From Streptomyces bambusae (GTDB lineage Bacteria; Actinomycetota; Actinomycetes; Streptomycetales; Streptomycetaceae), in assembly GCF_020532645.1 (NCBI RefSeq), contig NZ_JAJAUZ010000030.1, positions 1 to 64,000 on the forward strand: a DNA stretch of 64,000 bases, in the 5' to 3' direction. The translations under genes were made by a program, and so were the position numbers. Under the pieces are notes generated by a model that was given only the letters and a program-made list of their open reading frames with translations, was not told the DNA's origin and ran no database searches. Shown piece after piece: positions 8,417-16,834 of this stretch (position 1 is the first letter of the stretch; the number at the start of each line of letters is the position of its first letter).

Positions 8417-9094
8417 TCATTGCGAGGCGGCGCTGTGTACGGCGTGGTGAACGGCGCGGGCCAGGCGGGCTCCCCATACCGAGCGGGGCCCAGCGAAGGC
8501 GTGGACCTCTTCTCCGGGGCGGGGGCTGCGTGCGGCGATGCAGACGGCGTCGGTGGGCGTGCCGGAACAGTCGTAGCCTGCTGCGAGCAGGGCCTGGACC
8601 TTGGCCTCGGTCGCGGTGGCGACGGCGTTGACCAAGGCGGCGTCGGACAGCGCCACCGGCACGGTGACGACGGTGTTGATCGTGCCGGGTGCCGCCGGCC
8701 GGGAACTGCCGTCGGCCGGCGAGGCGGCCCATCCGCGGACCGTGAGACCCGCGGTGACACTGGCCTCGACACCGCCGTCGTGAGCACGTGCGTGCCGGGA
8801 GACGTCTGCTGCCGTCATGAGCCCCACCCCGGCTCCGTGTGCCCCGGCCGCGCGGGCCAGGTCGGCGAGGTGCCGGTCGGGGTCGGTACGGCGGTAGCCG
8901 TGGGGCACCTGGGCGTTGAGGATCCAGGACCGCTCGCCGATCCCGCCGCCGAGTACGGCGCTGCTGATCATCCGCCAGCCGGCGTCCGCGTGCCACAGCA
9001 GGCTGTGCAGCCGCTCGCCGTCCTCCACCCGCACGAGCTGCCGGACCGGCAGCGAACCGGGGACTGAACGGGATGTGGGAAGGGCAGAGGTCAC
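8417..9094 (-). CDS. cbiZ: Adenosylcobinamide amidohydrolase-like protein (CbiZ family)
   Basis: 225 residues from ATG 9094. Carries the CbiZ pattern: WRMISSAVLGGGIGERSWIL, NAQVPHGYRRTDPDRHLADL, GVGLMTAADVSRHARAHDGG, and a C-terminal region with DCSGTPTDAVCIAARS. CbiZ removes the aminopropanol side chain from adenosylcobinamide so that salvaged incomplete corrinoids re-enter B12 synthesis as cobyric acid. No other cobalamin gene and no visible B12 riboswitch lie beside it. Cytoplasmic; family assignment is by motif. Confidence 0.75.
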   Translation of the reverse strand: MTSALPTSRSVPGSLPVRQLVRVEDGERLHSLLWHADAGWRMISSAVLGGGIGERSWILNAQVPHGYRRTDPDRHLADLARAAGAHGAGVGLMTAADVSRHARAHDGGVEASVTAGLTVRGWAASPADGSSRPAAPGTINTVVTVPVALSDAALVNAVATATEAKVQALLAAGYDCSGTPTDAVCIAARSPRPGEEVHAFAGPRSVWGARLARAVHHAVHSAASQ

Positions 9095-9262
9095 CGGACG
9101 AGTACTCCTTGCGGGCTGCTAACCGGCTGATCGTACGCCGCGACCCGGCGGTGCTTGTCCACGGCCCTTGCCGAGGAAGTCGTGGCCCGGCCCGCGCAGG
9201 GGAGGGCGGGAGCGGCGGTGATCACGTCCGGCGCCGGTCCGGGCCCCGCTTAGGATGACGGG

Positions 9263-10240
9263 GTGCTGGCAAGAACGGATGACATCGAAGAGGCAGTCGG
9301 CGTCCTGCGTGCCGGCGGTCTGGTGGCCCTGCCCACGGAGACCGTCTACGGCCTTGGCGCCAACGCTGAGGACGCCGCCGCCGTCGCGCGGATCTTCCAC
9401 GTCAAGGGACGTCCGCCCACCCACCCGCTGATCGTCCACATCGGCGGCGCCCGTCAGCTGGACGAGTGGGTCGAGGAGGTGCCGGAGACCGCGCGCCTGC
9501 TGGCGGAGCGGTTCTGGCCGGGGCCGCTCACGCTGGTCCTGCGGCGCGGCGCCAGGGTTCCGCTCGAAGCGACCGGCGGCCTTCAGACCGTGGCGGTACG
9601 GGTGCCCGATCACCCCGTCGCCCTCGCACTCCTCGCGGCGTTCGGCGGCGGCATCACCGCCCCGTCGGCGAACCGCTTCGGCTCCGTCAGCCCCACCACC
9701 GCGGATGACGTCCGCGCCGAGCTCGGCGACGCGGTCGACCTCGTGCTGGACGGCGGGGCCTGCCAGGTGGGCGTCGAGTCGACCATCGTCGACGTCACCG
9801 GCGACGTCCCCGCCATCCTGCGGCCGGGCGGCGTGACGCGCGAGGACCTCGAAGCGGTGCTGGGACGGCCGCTCGCCGTGCCTTCGGCGAGTCCGGTCAG
9901 GGTGCCGGGCCAGCACCCCTCGCACTACGCGCCGCGCGCACGGGTCGTCCTCGTCGAGCCGGATCAGGTCGCCGCCGCAGCGGAGCAGGCGTACGAGTCG
10001 GGACAGCGGGTGGGAGTCTTCCTGCCGGCCGCCTTCGCCGGCACTCCGGTGAAGGCGCACGCCGTCGCGGCGGTCCCCGCTTCCCTGGACGCGTACGCGC
10101 GCGAGCTGTACGGGTTCCTGCGCGAGCTCGACCGGCAGGGGTGCGACCTGATCGTCGCCTCGCTTCCGGTCGAAGAAGGCCTGGGCCTGGCCCTCGCCAA
10201 CCGTCTCCGGCGCGCGGCGGGGCCCCGTTCCACCGTGTGA
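9263..10240 (+). CDS. sua5: Threonylcarbamoyl-AMP synthase, Sua5/YwlC type
   Basis: 325 residues from GTG 9263. The YrdC domain (about 1-200) begins with the conserved LVALPTETVYGLGANAEDAA and includes KGRPPTHPLIVHI, FWPGPLTLVL and APSANRFGSVSPTTADDV. The C-terminal extension (about 205-325, RVPGQHPSHYAPRARVVLV) is the Sua5 domain. The enzyme makes threonylcarbamoyl-adenylate for t6A37 modification of ANN-decoding tRNAs. Streptomyces usually have another YrdC-type gene beside prfA, so this Sua5-type copy may be a paralog. Confidence 0.93.
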   Translation: MLARTDDIEEAVGVLRAGGLVALPTETVYGLGANAEDAAAVARIFHVKGRPPTHPLIVHIGGARQLDEWVEEVPETARLLAERFWPGPLTLVLRRGARVPLEATGGLQTVAVRVPDHPVALALLAAFGGGITAPSANRFGSVSPTTADDVRAELGDAVDLVLDGGACQVGVESTIVDVTGDVPAILRPGGVTREDLEAVLGRPLAVPSASPVRVPGQHPSHYAPRARVVLVEPDQVAAAAEQAYESGQRVGVFLPAAFAGTPVKAHAVAAVPASLDAYARELYGFLRELDRQGCDLIVASLPVEEGLGLALANRLRRAAGPRSTV

Positions 10241-10600
10241 CCCGCATCGATGCCGTGCCACGACGGCTCCCGGCCGGCGTCCCGCGTGCCGGACGCCCCC
10301 GGAGCCGGTCGTTTCCGGATCTGGCCCGACCCGCGACGGCCCGGCGCGGCGCCTCGCCGCACCGCGCCGGCGACGTACGCAGTCGCACCAGAAGCCGCGG
10401 GCCCGACGGCAAGATCCGCAGGACCGACCGGCAGGATCCGCAGGCCCGACCGGCAGGACCGAAAGGCGATCCGGCGCGCGCCGTATCCGCACCGGCCCGC
10501 GCTGCACCACCGGCCCCGGCCGCCATCTCCTGCCGTTCGTGCGCCTGCCTGGCTGCCGGTACTGGCTGAGCGGGTCTGCGGGCGGGGGCACAATCCGGGG

Positions 10601-12667
10601 GTGTCTTCCTCCATCCCCCCGCAGGAGAGCGCCTTCGTGGGCCGCAGCACCGAACTGGCACTGCTGCGGCCCCGGCTGGCGGGACCCGGCCTGCTCACCC
10701 TCACCGGACCGGGAGGAGTGGGCAAGACCCGGCTCGCGGCTCACCTTGCCGCCACGCTTTCGGGTGAATCAGGCTCCCCGCCGGCCGAGGCACCCGCCAC
10801 TGAACCGGTCTCCTGGGCGCAGGTGTGGCCGCTGCGTGACGGCCGGTTGCTGGCAGCCGCGGTCGCCGAGGCGACGGGCCTGGCCGATCACACCCGGCGG
10901 CTGCCCGCCCGTGCCCTGACCGAGTGGATCGGGGCCCGCCGCCTGCTCCTCGTCCTCGATTCCTGCGAGCACCTGGTCCCGGCCTGCCGGGAGCTGGTGC
11001 GTGAACTGCTGGCCGCCTGCGCCGGGCTGACGGTCCTCGCCACCAGCCGCGAGCCGCTCGGCGTGCCGGGGGAGCACGTACACGAGGTGGGCCCCCTGCC
11101 ACCCGCCACCGAAGGCCTGGAACTCTTCCTCGACCGCGCGGCCACGGCGGGCGCCCCGCTCGGCCGGCCCGCCGAACTGGCCGCCGCGGCCACGGTGTGC
11201 CACCTGCTGGAAGGCGTACCCCTCGCTCTGGAACTCGCTGCGGCACAGCTGCCCCAGCAGCCGGTGACGACCCTGGCCGCCCGGCTCCGGGCACGACTCG
11301 ACCTCACCGCGGGCCCGCGCGAGCACGACGGCCCCGCGCCCAGGGAACGCCGGAGCCCGCCCCGGCTGCGCGCCCTGCGCACCACCATCGGCTGGAGCCA
11401 TGAACTGTGCACCCCGCCCGAACGGCTCCTGTGGGCCCGGATGTCGGTCTTCCGGGCGCAGACCGGCATCGCGGTCCTGCGCGCGGTGTGCGGCGGCGGC
11501 CCGCTGGAGACGGCGGTGCTCGACGCGGCGCTGGAAGGGCTGCGGCGCAAGTCCGTGGTGAGCGTCACCGCGGACGGCCGGTACCGCATGCTGGACACCG
11601 TCCGGGAGTACGGGGCGATGTGGCTGGAGGAGCTGGGCGAACGCGAGAAGGTGGCGGCCCGGCACGCCCGCTACCACCTCGCGCTGGCCCGTGAGGCGGA
11701 CCGCACCTGGTTCGGGCCCGGTCAGCTCGACGCCTACCGCACGCTGGGGGAGAGCCATGCGGACGTCTGCGCGGCGTTGCGCCACCTCAGGAGTTCGGAT
11801 CCTGACGTGGCCCTCGAACTCGCCGCGCTGGCCGGGTTCTTCTGGGCCTGCTGCGGCCGCCTGCACGAAGCCGGACACCACCTGGCCGAGCTCGTTGCGC
11901 ACATCCGGGCGCCGGCGGCGGTGCAGGCCCGGGCCCTGTGGGCCCTGGGAGTAGTACGGGCCCTCCAGGGCGACTACGCGGCCGCCTCCGACCTCGCCCA
12001 CCACAGCCTCACCAGCGCCGAACTGTCCGGGGAGGAGGACCGCCTCCTGGACGCCGCCTACCTCCATGGAGTCGTATTGCTCCTCCAGGGGAGGCCTGAG
12101 GAGGCCGGCACCCACTGTGCCCGGGCGCTGGAGGGGACGGACGGATCCCCGGGCCGGCGGGCGCGCTGCCGCCTGGTCGGCGTGTTCGCGCTGACCGCGT
12201 CGGGCAGGCTCGAGGAGGCCGGCCGGGCGGCGGAGCTGCTGCGAGCCGAATGCGAACGCCGGGGGGAGCACTGGACCAGGGCCTACGCCGACCACCAGCT
12301 GGCGCTGGCCGCCCTGCTGAGCGGGCGCCCGGCGGAGACCGTCGACTGCGCGCGCCGCATGATCGCCGGCAAACGCGCCCTCGGCGACGCCTTCGGAGTG
12401 GCCCTCGGACTGGACCTGCTGAGCGCGGGCCTCGCCGCCCAGGACAAGCCCGAGGAAGCCGCCTCCGTCAACGGCACCGCCTTCGCGTGCTGGCAGACGG
12501 TGGGACACCCGCAGCGCGGCACCCCGGAACTGGCTCCGCTGCGCGTACACGCCGAGAGCACCGCCCGCGCACAGATCGGAGACCGTGTGTACGAGCGGGC
12601 GTTCCGGGCGGGCGCGCACGGCACCCCGGCCGCCGCGGTCGACCGGATCCTGGCGGCAGACCTGTGA
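10601..12667 (+). CDS. STAND-type regulatory ATPase with TPR-like region, no HTH
   Basis: 688 residues from GTG 10601; upstream in-frame codons have no protein-like character, so the longer frame was rejected. A Walker A (LTGPGGVGKTRLAAHLA) near residue 35 and Walker B-like RRLLLVLDSCEHLV, followed by TVLATSREPLGVPGEHVHEV, are hallmarks of the AfsR/LuxR-type ATPases of Streptomyces. The C-terminal half is alpha-helical and TPR-like (ALWALGVVRALQGDYAAASD). The usual terminal LuxR helix-turn-helix or N-terminal SARP domain is absent: the protein ends '..AVDRILAADL'. It probably acts as a signalling or scaffold ATPase with partner proteins. Confidence 0.82.
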   Translation: MSSSIPPQESAFVGRSTELALLRPRLAGPGLLTLTGPGGVGKTRLAAHLAATLSGESGSPPAEAPATEPVSWAQVWPLRDGRLLAAAVAEATGLADHTRRLPARALTEWIGARRLLLVLDSCEHLVPACRELVRELLAACAGLTVLATSREPLGVPGEHVHEVGPLPPATEGLELFLDRAATAGAPLGRPAELAAAATVCHLLEGVPLALELAAAQLPQQPVTTLAARLRARLDLTAGPREHDGPAPRERRSPPRLRALRTTIGWSHELCTPPERLLWARMSVFRAQTGIAVLRAVCGGGPLETAVLDAALEGLRRKSVVSVTADGRYRMLDTVREYGAMWLEELGEREKVAARHARYHLALAREADRTWFGPGQLDAYRTLGESHADVCAALRHLRSSDPDVALELAALAGFFWACCGRLHEAGHHLAELVAHIRAPAAVQARALWALGVVRALQGDYAAASDLAHHSLTSAELSGEEDRLLDAAYLHGVVLLLQGRPEEAGTHCARALEGTDGSPGRRARCRLVGVFALTASGRLEEAGRAAELLRAECERRGEHWTRAYADHQLALAALLSGRPAETVDCARRMIAGKRALGDAFGVALGLDLLSAGLAAQDKPEEAASVNGTAFACWQTVGHPQRGTPELAPLRVHAESTARAQIGDRVYERAFRAGAHGTPAAAVDRILAADL

Positions 12668-12815
12668 AGCCTCCACCCGCCTGGCGCTGCGATGCGTCTG
12701 CCCGTTGGGCCGGGCGGGTGGCGTTCCCACCGGAGCCCTGTCCACCACGGCGGTGGTGACGAATCCCCCGCAAGCCGCGGTCACGCCGACCGTGGCATCA
12801 CCAACGGGAGAAGAC

Positions 12816-13685
12816 ATGCGAAACCGCACCTCCGCTGCAGTGTCCGCGGCCGTGCTCGCCGCCCTGTGCGCGGCACCCGCCCTGGCGGCGTCCGGCGCCT
12901 CGCCGCAGACCCTTCCCGCCCACGACCACAAGGCCCTGCACGCGATCGGACTCACCGGCGATCAGCGGCTGGTCGAGTTCGGCGTGGACAAGCCCTCCAA
13001 GACCTGGTCGCTGGGCAAGGTCTCGGGGCTGTCCGGCGACAGCCGGCTCGTCGGGATCGACTTCCGCGTCCAGAACGAGAAGCTGTACGGCGTCGGTGAC
13101 AAGGGCGGCATCTACACCCTGGACACGGCCGACGCGAAGGCGGTGAAGGTGTCCCAGCTGACCGTCGCGCCGGCCGGGACCGCCTTCGGCGTGGACTTCA
13201 ACCCCGCCGCGAACAGGCTGCGTGTCGTCTCCGACACCGGCCAGAACCTGCGTCACAACATCGACGATGCGGCAGCCCCGCTGACGACGACCGTCGACGG
13301 CACCCTCACCAACCCGACCACGCCGCCGTCGACCGCGAGGGGCGTCACCGGGGCCGCGTACACCAACAACGACCTGAACGCGGCCACCGCGACGACCCTG
13401 TTCGACCTGGACACGATGACCGACCGGATCTCCCTGCAGTCACCGGCCAACGCCGGCACTCTCGCCCCCACCGGCAACCTCGGGGTGGACGCCGCCCTCG
13501 ATGCCGGATTCGACATCTACTCCGACCTCAGGACCGGGACGAACCACGGCTTCGCGACCATCGGCAGCGGTGGGTCCTGGCGTCTGTACGCCGTCGACGT
13601 GCTGACCGGCAAGGCCACCGCCAAGGGCGCCTTCCCGGCCGAGTACCAGGTCACCGACGTGGCCCTGCCTCTCCAGCAGAAGTAG
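12816..13685 (+). CDS. Secreted DUF4394 beta-propeller-like protein
   Basis: 289 residues from ATG 12816 with GGGAG upstream. Residues 1-25 are a clear signal peptide (MRNRTSAAVSAAVLAALCAA, cleavage near ALA-AS). The mature protein carries DUF4394 repeats: LVGIDFRVQNEKLYGVGDKG, GTAFGVDFNPAANRLRVVSD, GVTGAAYTNNDL, and LYAVDVLTGKATAKGAFP near the end. These extracellular proteins have a predicted propeller fold and unknown role. A hairpin follows directly. Confidence 0.88.
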   Translation: MRNRTSAAVSAAVLAALCAAPALAASGASPQTLPAHDHKALHAIGLTGDQRLVEFGVDKPSKTWSLGKVSGLSGDSRLVGIDFRVQNEKLYGVGDKGGIYTLDTADAKAVKVSQLTVAPAGTAFGVDFNPAANRLRVVSDTGQNLRHNIDDAAAPLTTTVDGTLTNPTTPPSTARGVTGAAYTNNDLNAATATTLFDLDTMTDRISLQSPANAGTLAPTGNLGVDAALDAGFDIYSDLRTGTNHGFATIGSGGSWRLYAVDVLTGKATAKGAFPAEYQVTDVALPLQQK

Positions 13686-13708
13686 CCCCTGACCGTCACA
13701 CCCACGGG

Positions 13709-13734
13709 GCCCGCGTCCGAGGACGGGCGCGGGC
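13709..13734 (+). terminator. Hairpin after the DUF4394 gene
   Basis: Stem GCCCGCGTCC / GGACG-(gg)-CGCGGGC with a 2-base loop, 24 bases after the stop codon. No T-run. Confidence 0.55.
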
Positions 13735-13785
13735 GCCGGCGGGCGGTTCGGCTCGCGCACAAACGGAAGGCCGCTTCGAGACCCG

Positions 13786-14025
13786 GTGCAATCCGCAAGG
13801 GGATTCGTCCCGAATCCTTCGCGTGGGGCATCCGAAGGGTCCCGCAGCACACCGATTCCACGACCGACAGGACATGAGCAGGCCGCCCGGCAGGCCCGCC
13901 GGAGCCTGGCACGGCTGCCGGCAGGGGAGCCGGTGGCCTGCGCGCCCGGTGTTGCCGAGGACCTTGTGCTGATCGTCTCCGAGCTCGTCGGCAACGCGCT
14001 CCTGCACGCGCCGGGCCCCTCAGCC
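13786..14025 (+). pseudogene. Truncated RsbW-like ATPase (anti-sigma factor) fragment
   Basis: From ATG 13786 the frame includes HEQAARQARRSLARLPAG followed by AEDLVLIVSELVGNALLHAP, the N-terminal half and N-box of HATPase_c anti-sigma/regulatory kinases of Streptomyces. After the N-box the sequence degenerates ('..GRPAASRSWPFSP'), and the G1/G2 boxes are missing. A hairpin follows at 14088. Best read as a 3'-deleted remnant. Confidence 0.6.
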
Positions 14026-14087
14026 GGTCGGCCGGCAGCAAGCAGGTCGTGGCCGTTCTCACCCGGCGGGTCGGGTGAACAGGGGGA

Positions 14088-14119
14088 CTGCGGGTGGCTG
14101 TGCCGACGGCCACCCGCAG
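14088..14119. terminator. Hairpin between the ATPase remnant and the chaplin gene
   Basis: Perfect 11-bp stem CTGCGGGTGGC / GCCACCCGCAG, 10-base loop, between convergent coding regions. Probable bidirectional terminator. Confidence 0.55.
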
Positions 14120-14232
14120 CCCGACCCGCGCCCGCCGCGCGTGCAGCGGGTCCCGCCGTGGGGCGGGAGGGTCACCGGTCCCCGCCTCCCTGTCGTGACG
14201 GCTGCGGACCGGAGCGCGTCCTGTGGCAGGCG

Positions 14233-14469
14233 TCAGGCGTTGATGCAGGTGTTGCCGAAGGACGGGTTCAGCAGCCCGACGACGCTGACGGAGTTGCCGC
14301 AGGCATTGACCGGAATGTGGACCGGCACCTGGACGAGGTTGCCTGAGCCCACGCCCGGCGAGTGCGCCGCCACGCCCTGAGCGCCCGCGTCAGCGGATGC
14401 CGCCGACGCACCCGCCACCACCGCGCCGGCCGCCAGCGCCACGGCCAGACCGCGTCGCACACCAACCAT
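14233..14469 (-). CDS. Short chaplin (hydrophobic aerial-hyphae surface peptide)
   Basis: 78 residues from ATG 14469 with GGGAGG upstream. Signal peptide about 1-27, then a single chaplin domain: HSPGVGSGNLVQVPVHIPVN followed by ACGNSVSVVGLLNPSFGNTC, with the two conserved Cys residues that form a disulfide. Short chaplins are secreted, assemble into amyloid-like rodlets at the air interface and let aerial hyphae emerge. No LAxTG anchor, so it is a short and not a long chaplin. The leader contains a 9-bp hairpin at 14496-14520. Confidence 0.93.
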   Translation of the reverse strand: MVGVRRGLAVALAAGAVVAGASAASADAGAQGVAAHSPGVGSGNLVQVPVHIPVNACGNSVSVVGLLNPSFGNTCINA

Positions 14470-14495
14470 GCCTCTTACCTCCCGTGAGGGTGGAC

Positions 14496-14520
14496 GGCCG
14501 CGCGGAGGTCCCGCGCGGCC
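14496..14520 (-). promoter_or_regulatory. Leader hairpin of the chaplin gene
   Basis: Inverted repeat GGCCGCGCG / CGCGCGGCC with a 7-base loop, 26 bases upstream of the chaplin ATG in the presumed 5' leader. Could modulate stability or translation. The rest of 14521-14789 holds presumed divergent promoters; no gene seen. Confidence 0.3.
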
Positions 14521-14789
14521 GGCGAGGGATCCCGTGAACGCGTTCCGGTTCCCTCACACCGGCTCTTCGCCGCCGCTTCCCCACCGGCTTGCCCCGAAGG
14601 CCGGAGTTCCCCCCAACGGGTCAACGCCGGCTCGCGCGGTTGACGGGGCGGCCCCCCATCCGCAGGCTCGCCGGCTACGAAGAGCCCCCGCACCGCCGCC
14701 GAATCTCCTCCAATCCGCCCGCCGGGCCGCTGCGAAGTACGGGTGAAAGGCAGCAGCCGGGCGGCGTGTCGAGTGGTGGGAGCGGTGTG

Positions 14790-16049
14790 GTGCACGAGCG
14801 GAAAGCGGCCGTGATCGGAGCGGGCGTGGCGGGCCTGACCGCCGCGTACATCCTGGCGTCCTCCTGCGACGTCACCCTCTACGAGGCGGACGGGAGGCTC
14901 GGCGGCCACGCGCACACCCGCGAACTGCCGGGCACCGGCGGCCAGACGGTGGCTGTGGACTCCGGGTTCATCGTCCACAACGAGCGCACCTACCCCACCC
15001 TGCTCCGGCTCTTCCGCGAACTGCACATCGGCACGCAGGACGCCGAAATGAGCATGTCGGTCCGCTGCGACGGCTGCGGCCTGGAATACGCCGGTGCCCG
15101 CGGTCCGGCCGCCCTGTTCGCCTCCCGGCCGGCGCTGCGGGGCCGACACCTGCGTCTGCTGGCCGAAGTACCGGTCTTCCACCGCGGTGCCCGCCGCCTC
15201 CTGGCCAGCGGCGCCGACTCCCGCATCACGTTCGGGGAGTTCCTGGACGCGGGCGGCTTCTCGCCCTACTTCGTCCGCCACTTCGCCCTTCCGCTGGTCG
15301 CCGCGGTGTGGTCCTGCCCGCCGGCCACGGCCCTGACATACCCGGCCGTCCACCTCTTCACCTTCCTCCGCCACCACGGCCTGCTGTCCGTCACTGGCTC
15401 GCCGCAGTGGAAGACCGTCACGGGCGGCTCCGCCACCTACGTTGCCGCCGCCGCGAAACACATCCAGCGCATTCGCACCTCCAGCCCCGTCCACGCCGTC
15501 CGGCGCACCGGCCAAGGCGCGCTGGTCACCACCAGGGACGGCAGCACCGACGCCTTCGACGCCCTCGTCATCGCCACACACCCCGACCAGGCGCTGCGGC
15601 TCCTCGCCGACCCCACCGAGGACGAGAAGCGGCTCCTGAGCGCCTTCACGTACGCGCGCAACCCCACCGTCCTGCACACCGACACCCGGATCCTGCCGCG
15701 CTCACCCCGAGCCCGCGCCTCCTGGAACTACCGCATGACCGACTGCAACCCCTCGACGGACCCCGTCCGCGTCAGCTACGACATGCGGCGGCTCCAGCAC
15801 CTGCCCGGAGGCGCCGACTACGTCGTCACCCTCGGCGGGGAGGACGGCATCGCTGCCGAGCGTGTGGTGGAGCGCATGGTCTACGAGCACCCGGTGTACA
15901 CCCCCGCTTCCGTCGCCGCCCAGCAGCAGCTGCCCCGCTTGAACGACGGGGTGACCGCATACGCCGGGGCCTGGCACGGCTGGGGCTTCCACGAGGACGG
16001 CTGCCGCTCCGGCATGGCCGCCGCCCGGTCGCTGGGAGTGCGCTGGTGA
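14790..16049 (+). CDS. FAD-dependent amine-oxidase-like oxidoreductase, first gene of lipid operon
   Basis: 419 residues from GTG 14790 (GGGAG 7 bases upstream; GTG 14787 is an equal-frame alternative). N-terminal dinucleotide-binding motif AVIGAGVAGLTAAYILASS, then YEADGRLGGHAHT, both typical of flavin-containing NAD/FAD oxidoreductases of the amine-oxidase fold, and a C-terminal FAD-binding segment (YAGAWHGWGFHEDGCRSGMA). This family is regularly found beside DUF1365 and cyclopropane-fatty-acid synthase genes, where it is thought to act on the modified acyl chain. It overlaps the next gene by 4 bp (GTGA). Confidence 0.88.
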   Translation: MHERKAAVIGAGVAGLTAAYILASSCDVTLYEADGRLGGHAHTRELPGTGGQTVAVDSGFIVHNERTYPTLLRLFRELHIGTQDAEMSMSVRCDGCGLEYAGARGPAALFASRPALRGRHLRLLAEVPVFHRGARRLLASGADSRITFGEFLDAGGFSPYFVRHFALPLVAAVWSCPPATALTYPAVHLFTFLRHHGLLSVTGSPQWKTVTGGSATYVAAAAKHIQRIRTSSPVHAVRRTGQGALVTTRDGSTDAFDALVIATHPDQALRLLADPTEDEKRLLSAFTYARNPTVLHTDTRILPRSPRARASWNYRMTDCNPSTDPVRVSYDMRRLQHLPGGADYVVTLGGEDGIAAERVVERMVYEHPVYTPASVAAQQQLPRLNDGVTAYAGAWHGWGFHEDGCRSGMAAARSLGVRW

Positions 16050-16834
16050 CGTGGATCCGGCAGCCGGCCGTACGTACCGGGACCGCCGAGGCGCCCGCGG
16101 CCTCGCTCTACGAGTGCGTGATCGCGCATGTCCGCACCACCCCGCTGCGCCACTCCTTCCGGCACCGCACCTACCTGTGGTGCGTGGACCTGGACCACCT
16201 GCCCGTACTGCCCCGGCCGCTGCGTCCGCTGGCCCGGTTCGACGCCCGCGACCACTTCACCGGCGACGCATCCTCCATCCGGGCCGGACTCGACGACCAC
16301 CTCGCCGGCCGTGGCATCGATCTGGACGGTGGGCGCGTCACGATGCTCGCGCACGCCCGGGTGTTCGGCTTCGTCTTCAACCCGTTGACCGTCTTCTGGT
16401 GCCACGACCCGTCCGGCGCCCTGGTGTGCGTCGTGGCCGAGGTCCACAACACCTACGGGCAGCGCCACTGCTACCTGCTGCGGCCGGACGGGACCGACGG
16501 GGCGGCGAGCGAGTTCCAGGCGGACAAGGAGTTCCACGTCTCTCCCTTCTTCGCGGTCGAGGGCCGCTACCGGATGCGGCTGCCGCTGCCCGGTGACCGG
16601 CTGCGACTGGCGGTCCACCTCGAGCACGAGGAGGGCCGGGCGTTCACCGCCGTCGTCCGCGGCCGCCGCCGGCCCGCCACCGCGGCCGCCCTGCTGTCCG
16701 CGGCCGTCCGCAGACCATGGTCGACCACCGCCGTCTGGTTCGGCATCCGCCGCCACGGCATCGCCCTGCTGCTGCGCGGTCTCCCCGTTCACCCCCGTCC
16801 CCGGTCCACCCCGCAGGAAGGCACGCCGTCGTGA
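16046..16834 (+). CDS. DUF1365 protein
   Basis: 262 residues from GTG 16046, overlapping the preceding stop by 4 bp (GTGA). DUF1365 features: SLYECVIAHVRTTPLRHSFR, YLWCVDLDHLPVLPRPLRPL, HARVFGFVFNPLTVFWCHDP, EVHNTYGQRHCYL and FQADKEFHVSPFF. The family has no firmly assigned chemistry but almost always neighbours an FAD oxidoreductase and a CFA-type methyltransferase, so a role in fatty-acid modification is inferred. No signal peptide. Confidence 0.88.
   Translation: MTWIRQPAVRTGTAEAPAASLYECVIAHVRTTPLRHSFRHRTYLWCVDLDHLPVLPRPLRPLARFDARDHFTGDASSIRAGLDDHLAGRGIDLDGGRVTMLAHARVFGFVFNPLTVFWCHDPSGALVCVVAEVHNTYGQRHCYLLRPDGTDGAASEFQADKEFHVSPFFAVEGRYRMRLPLPGDRLRLAVHLEHEEGRAFTAVVRGRRRPATAAALLSAAVRRPWSTTAVWFGIRRHGIALLLRGLPVHPRPRSTPQEGTPS

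Noticed and set aside
10769..12955. 728-codon minus-strand frame opposite the STAND ATPase
   Set aside because: Shadow of the ATPase gene; no domains, biased composition.
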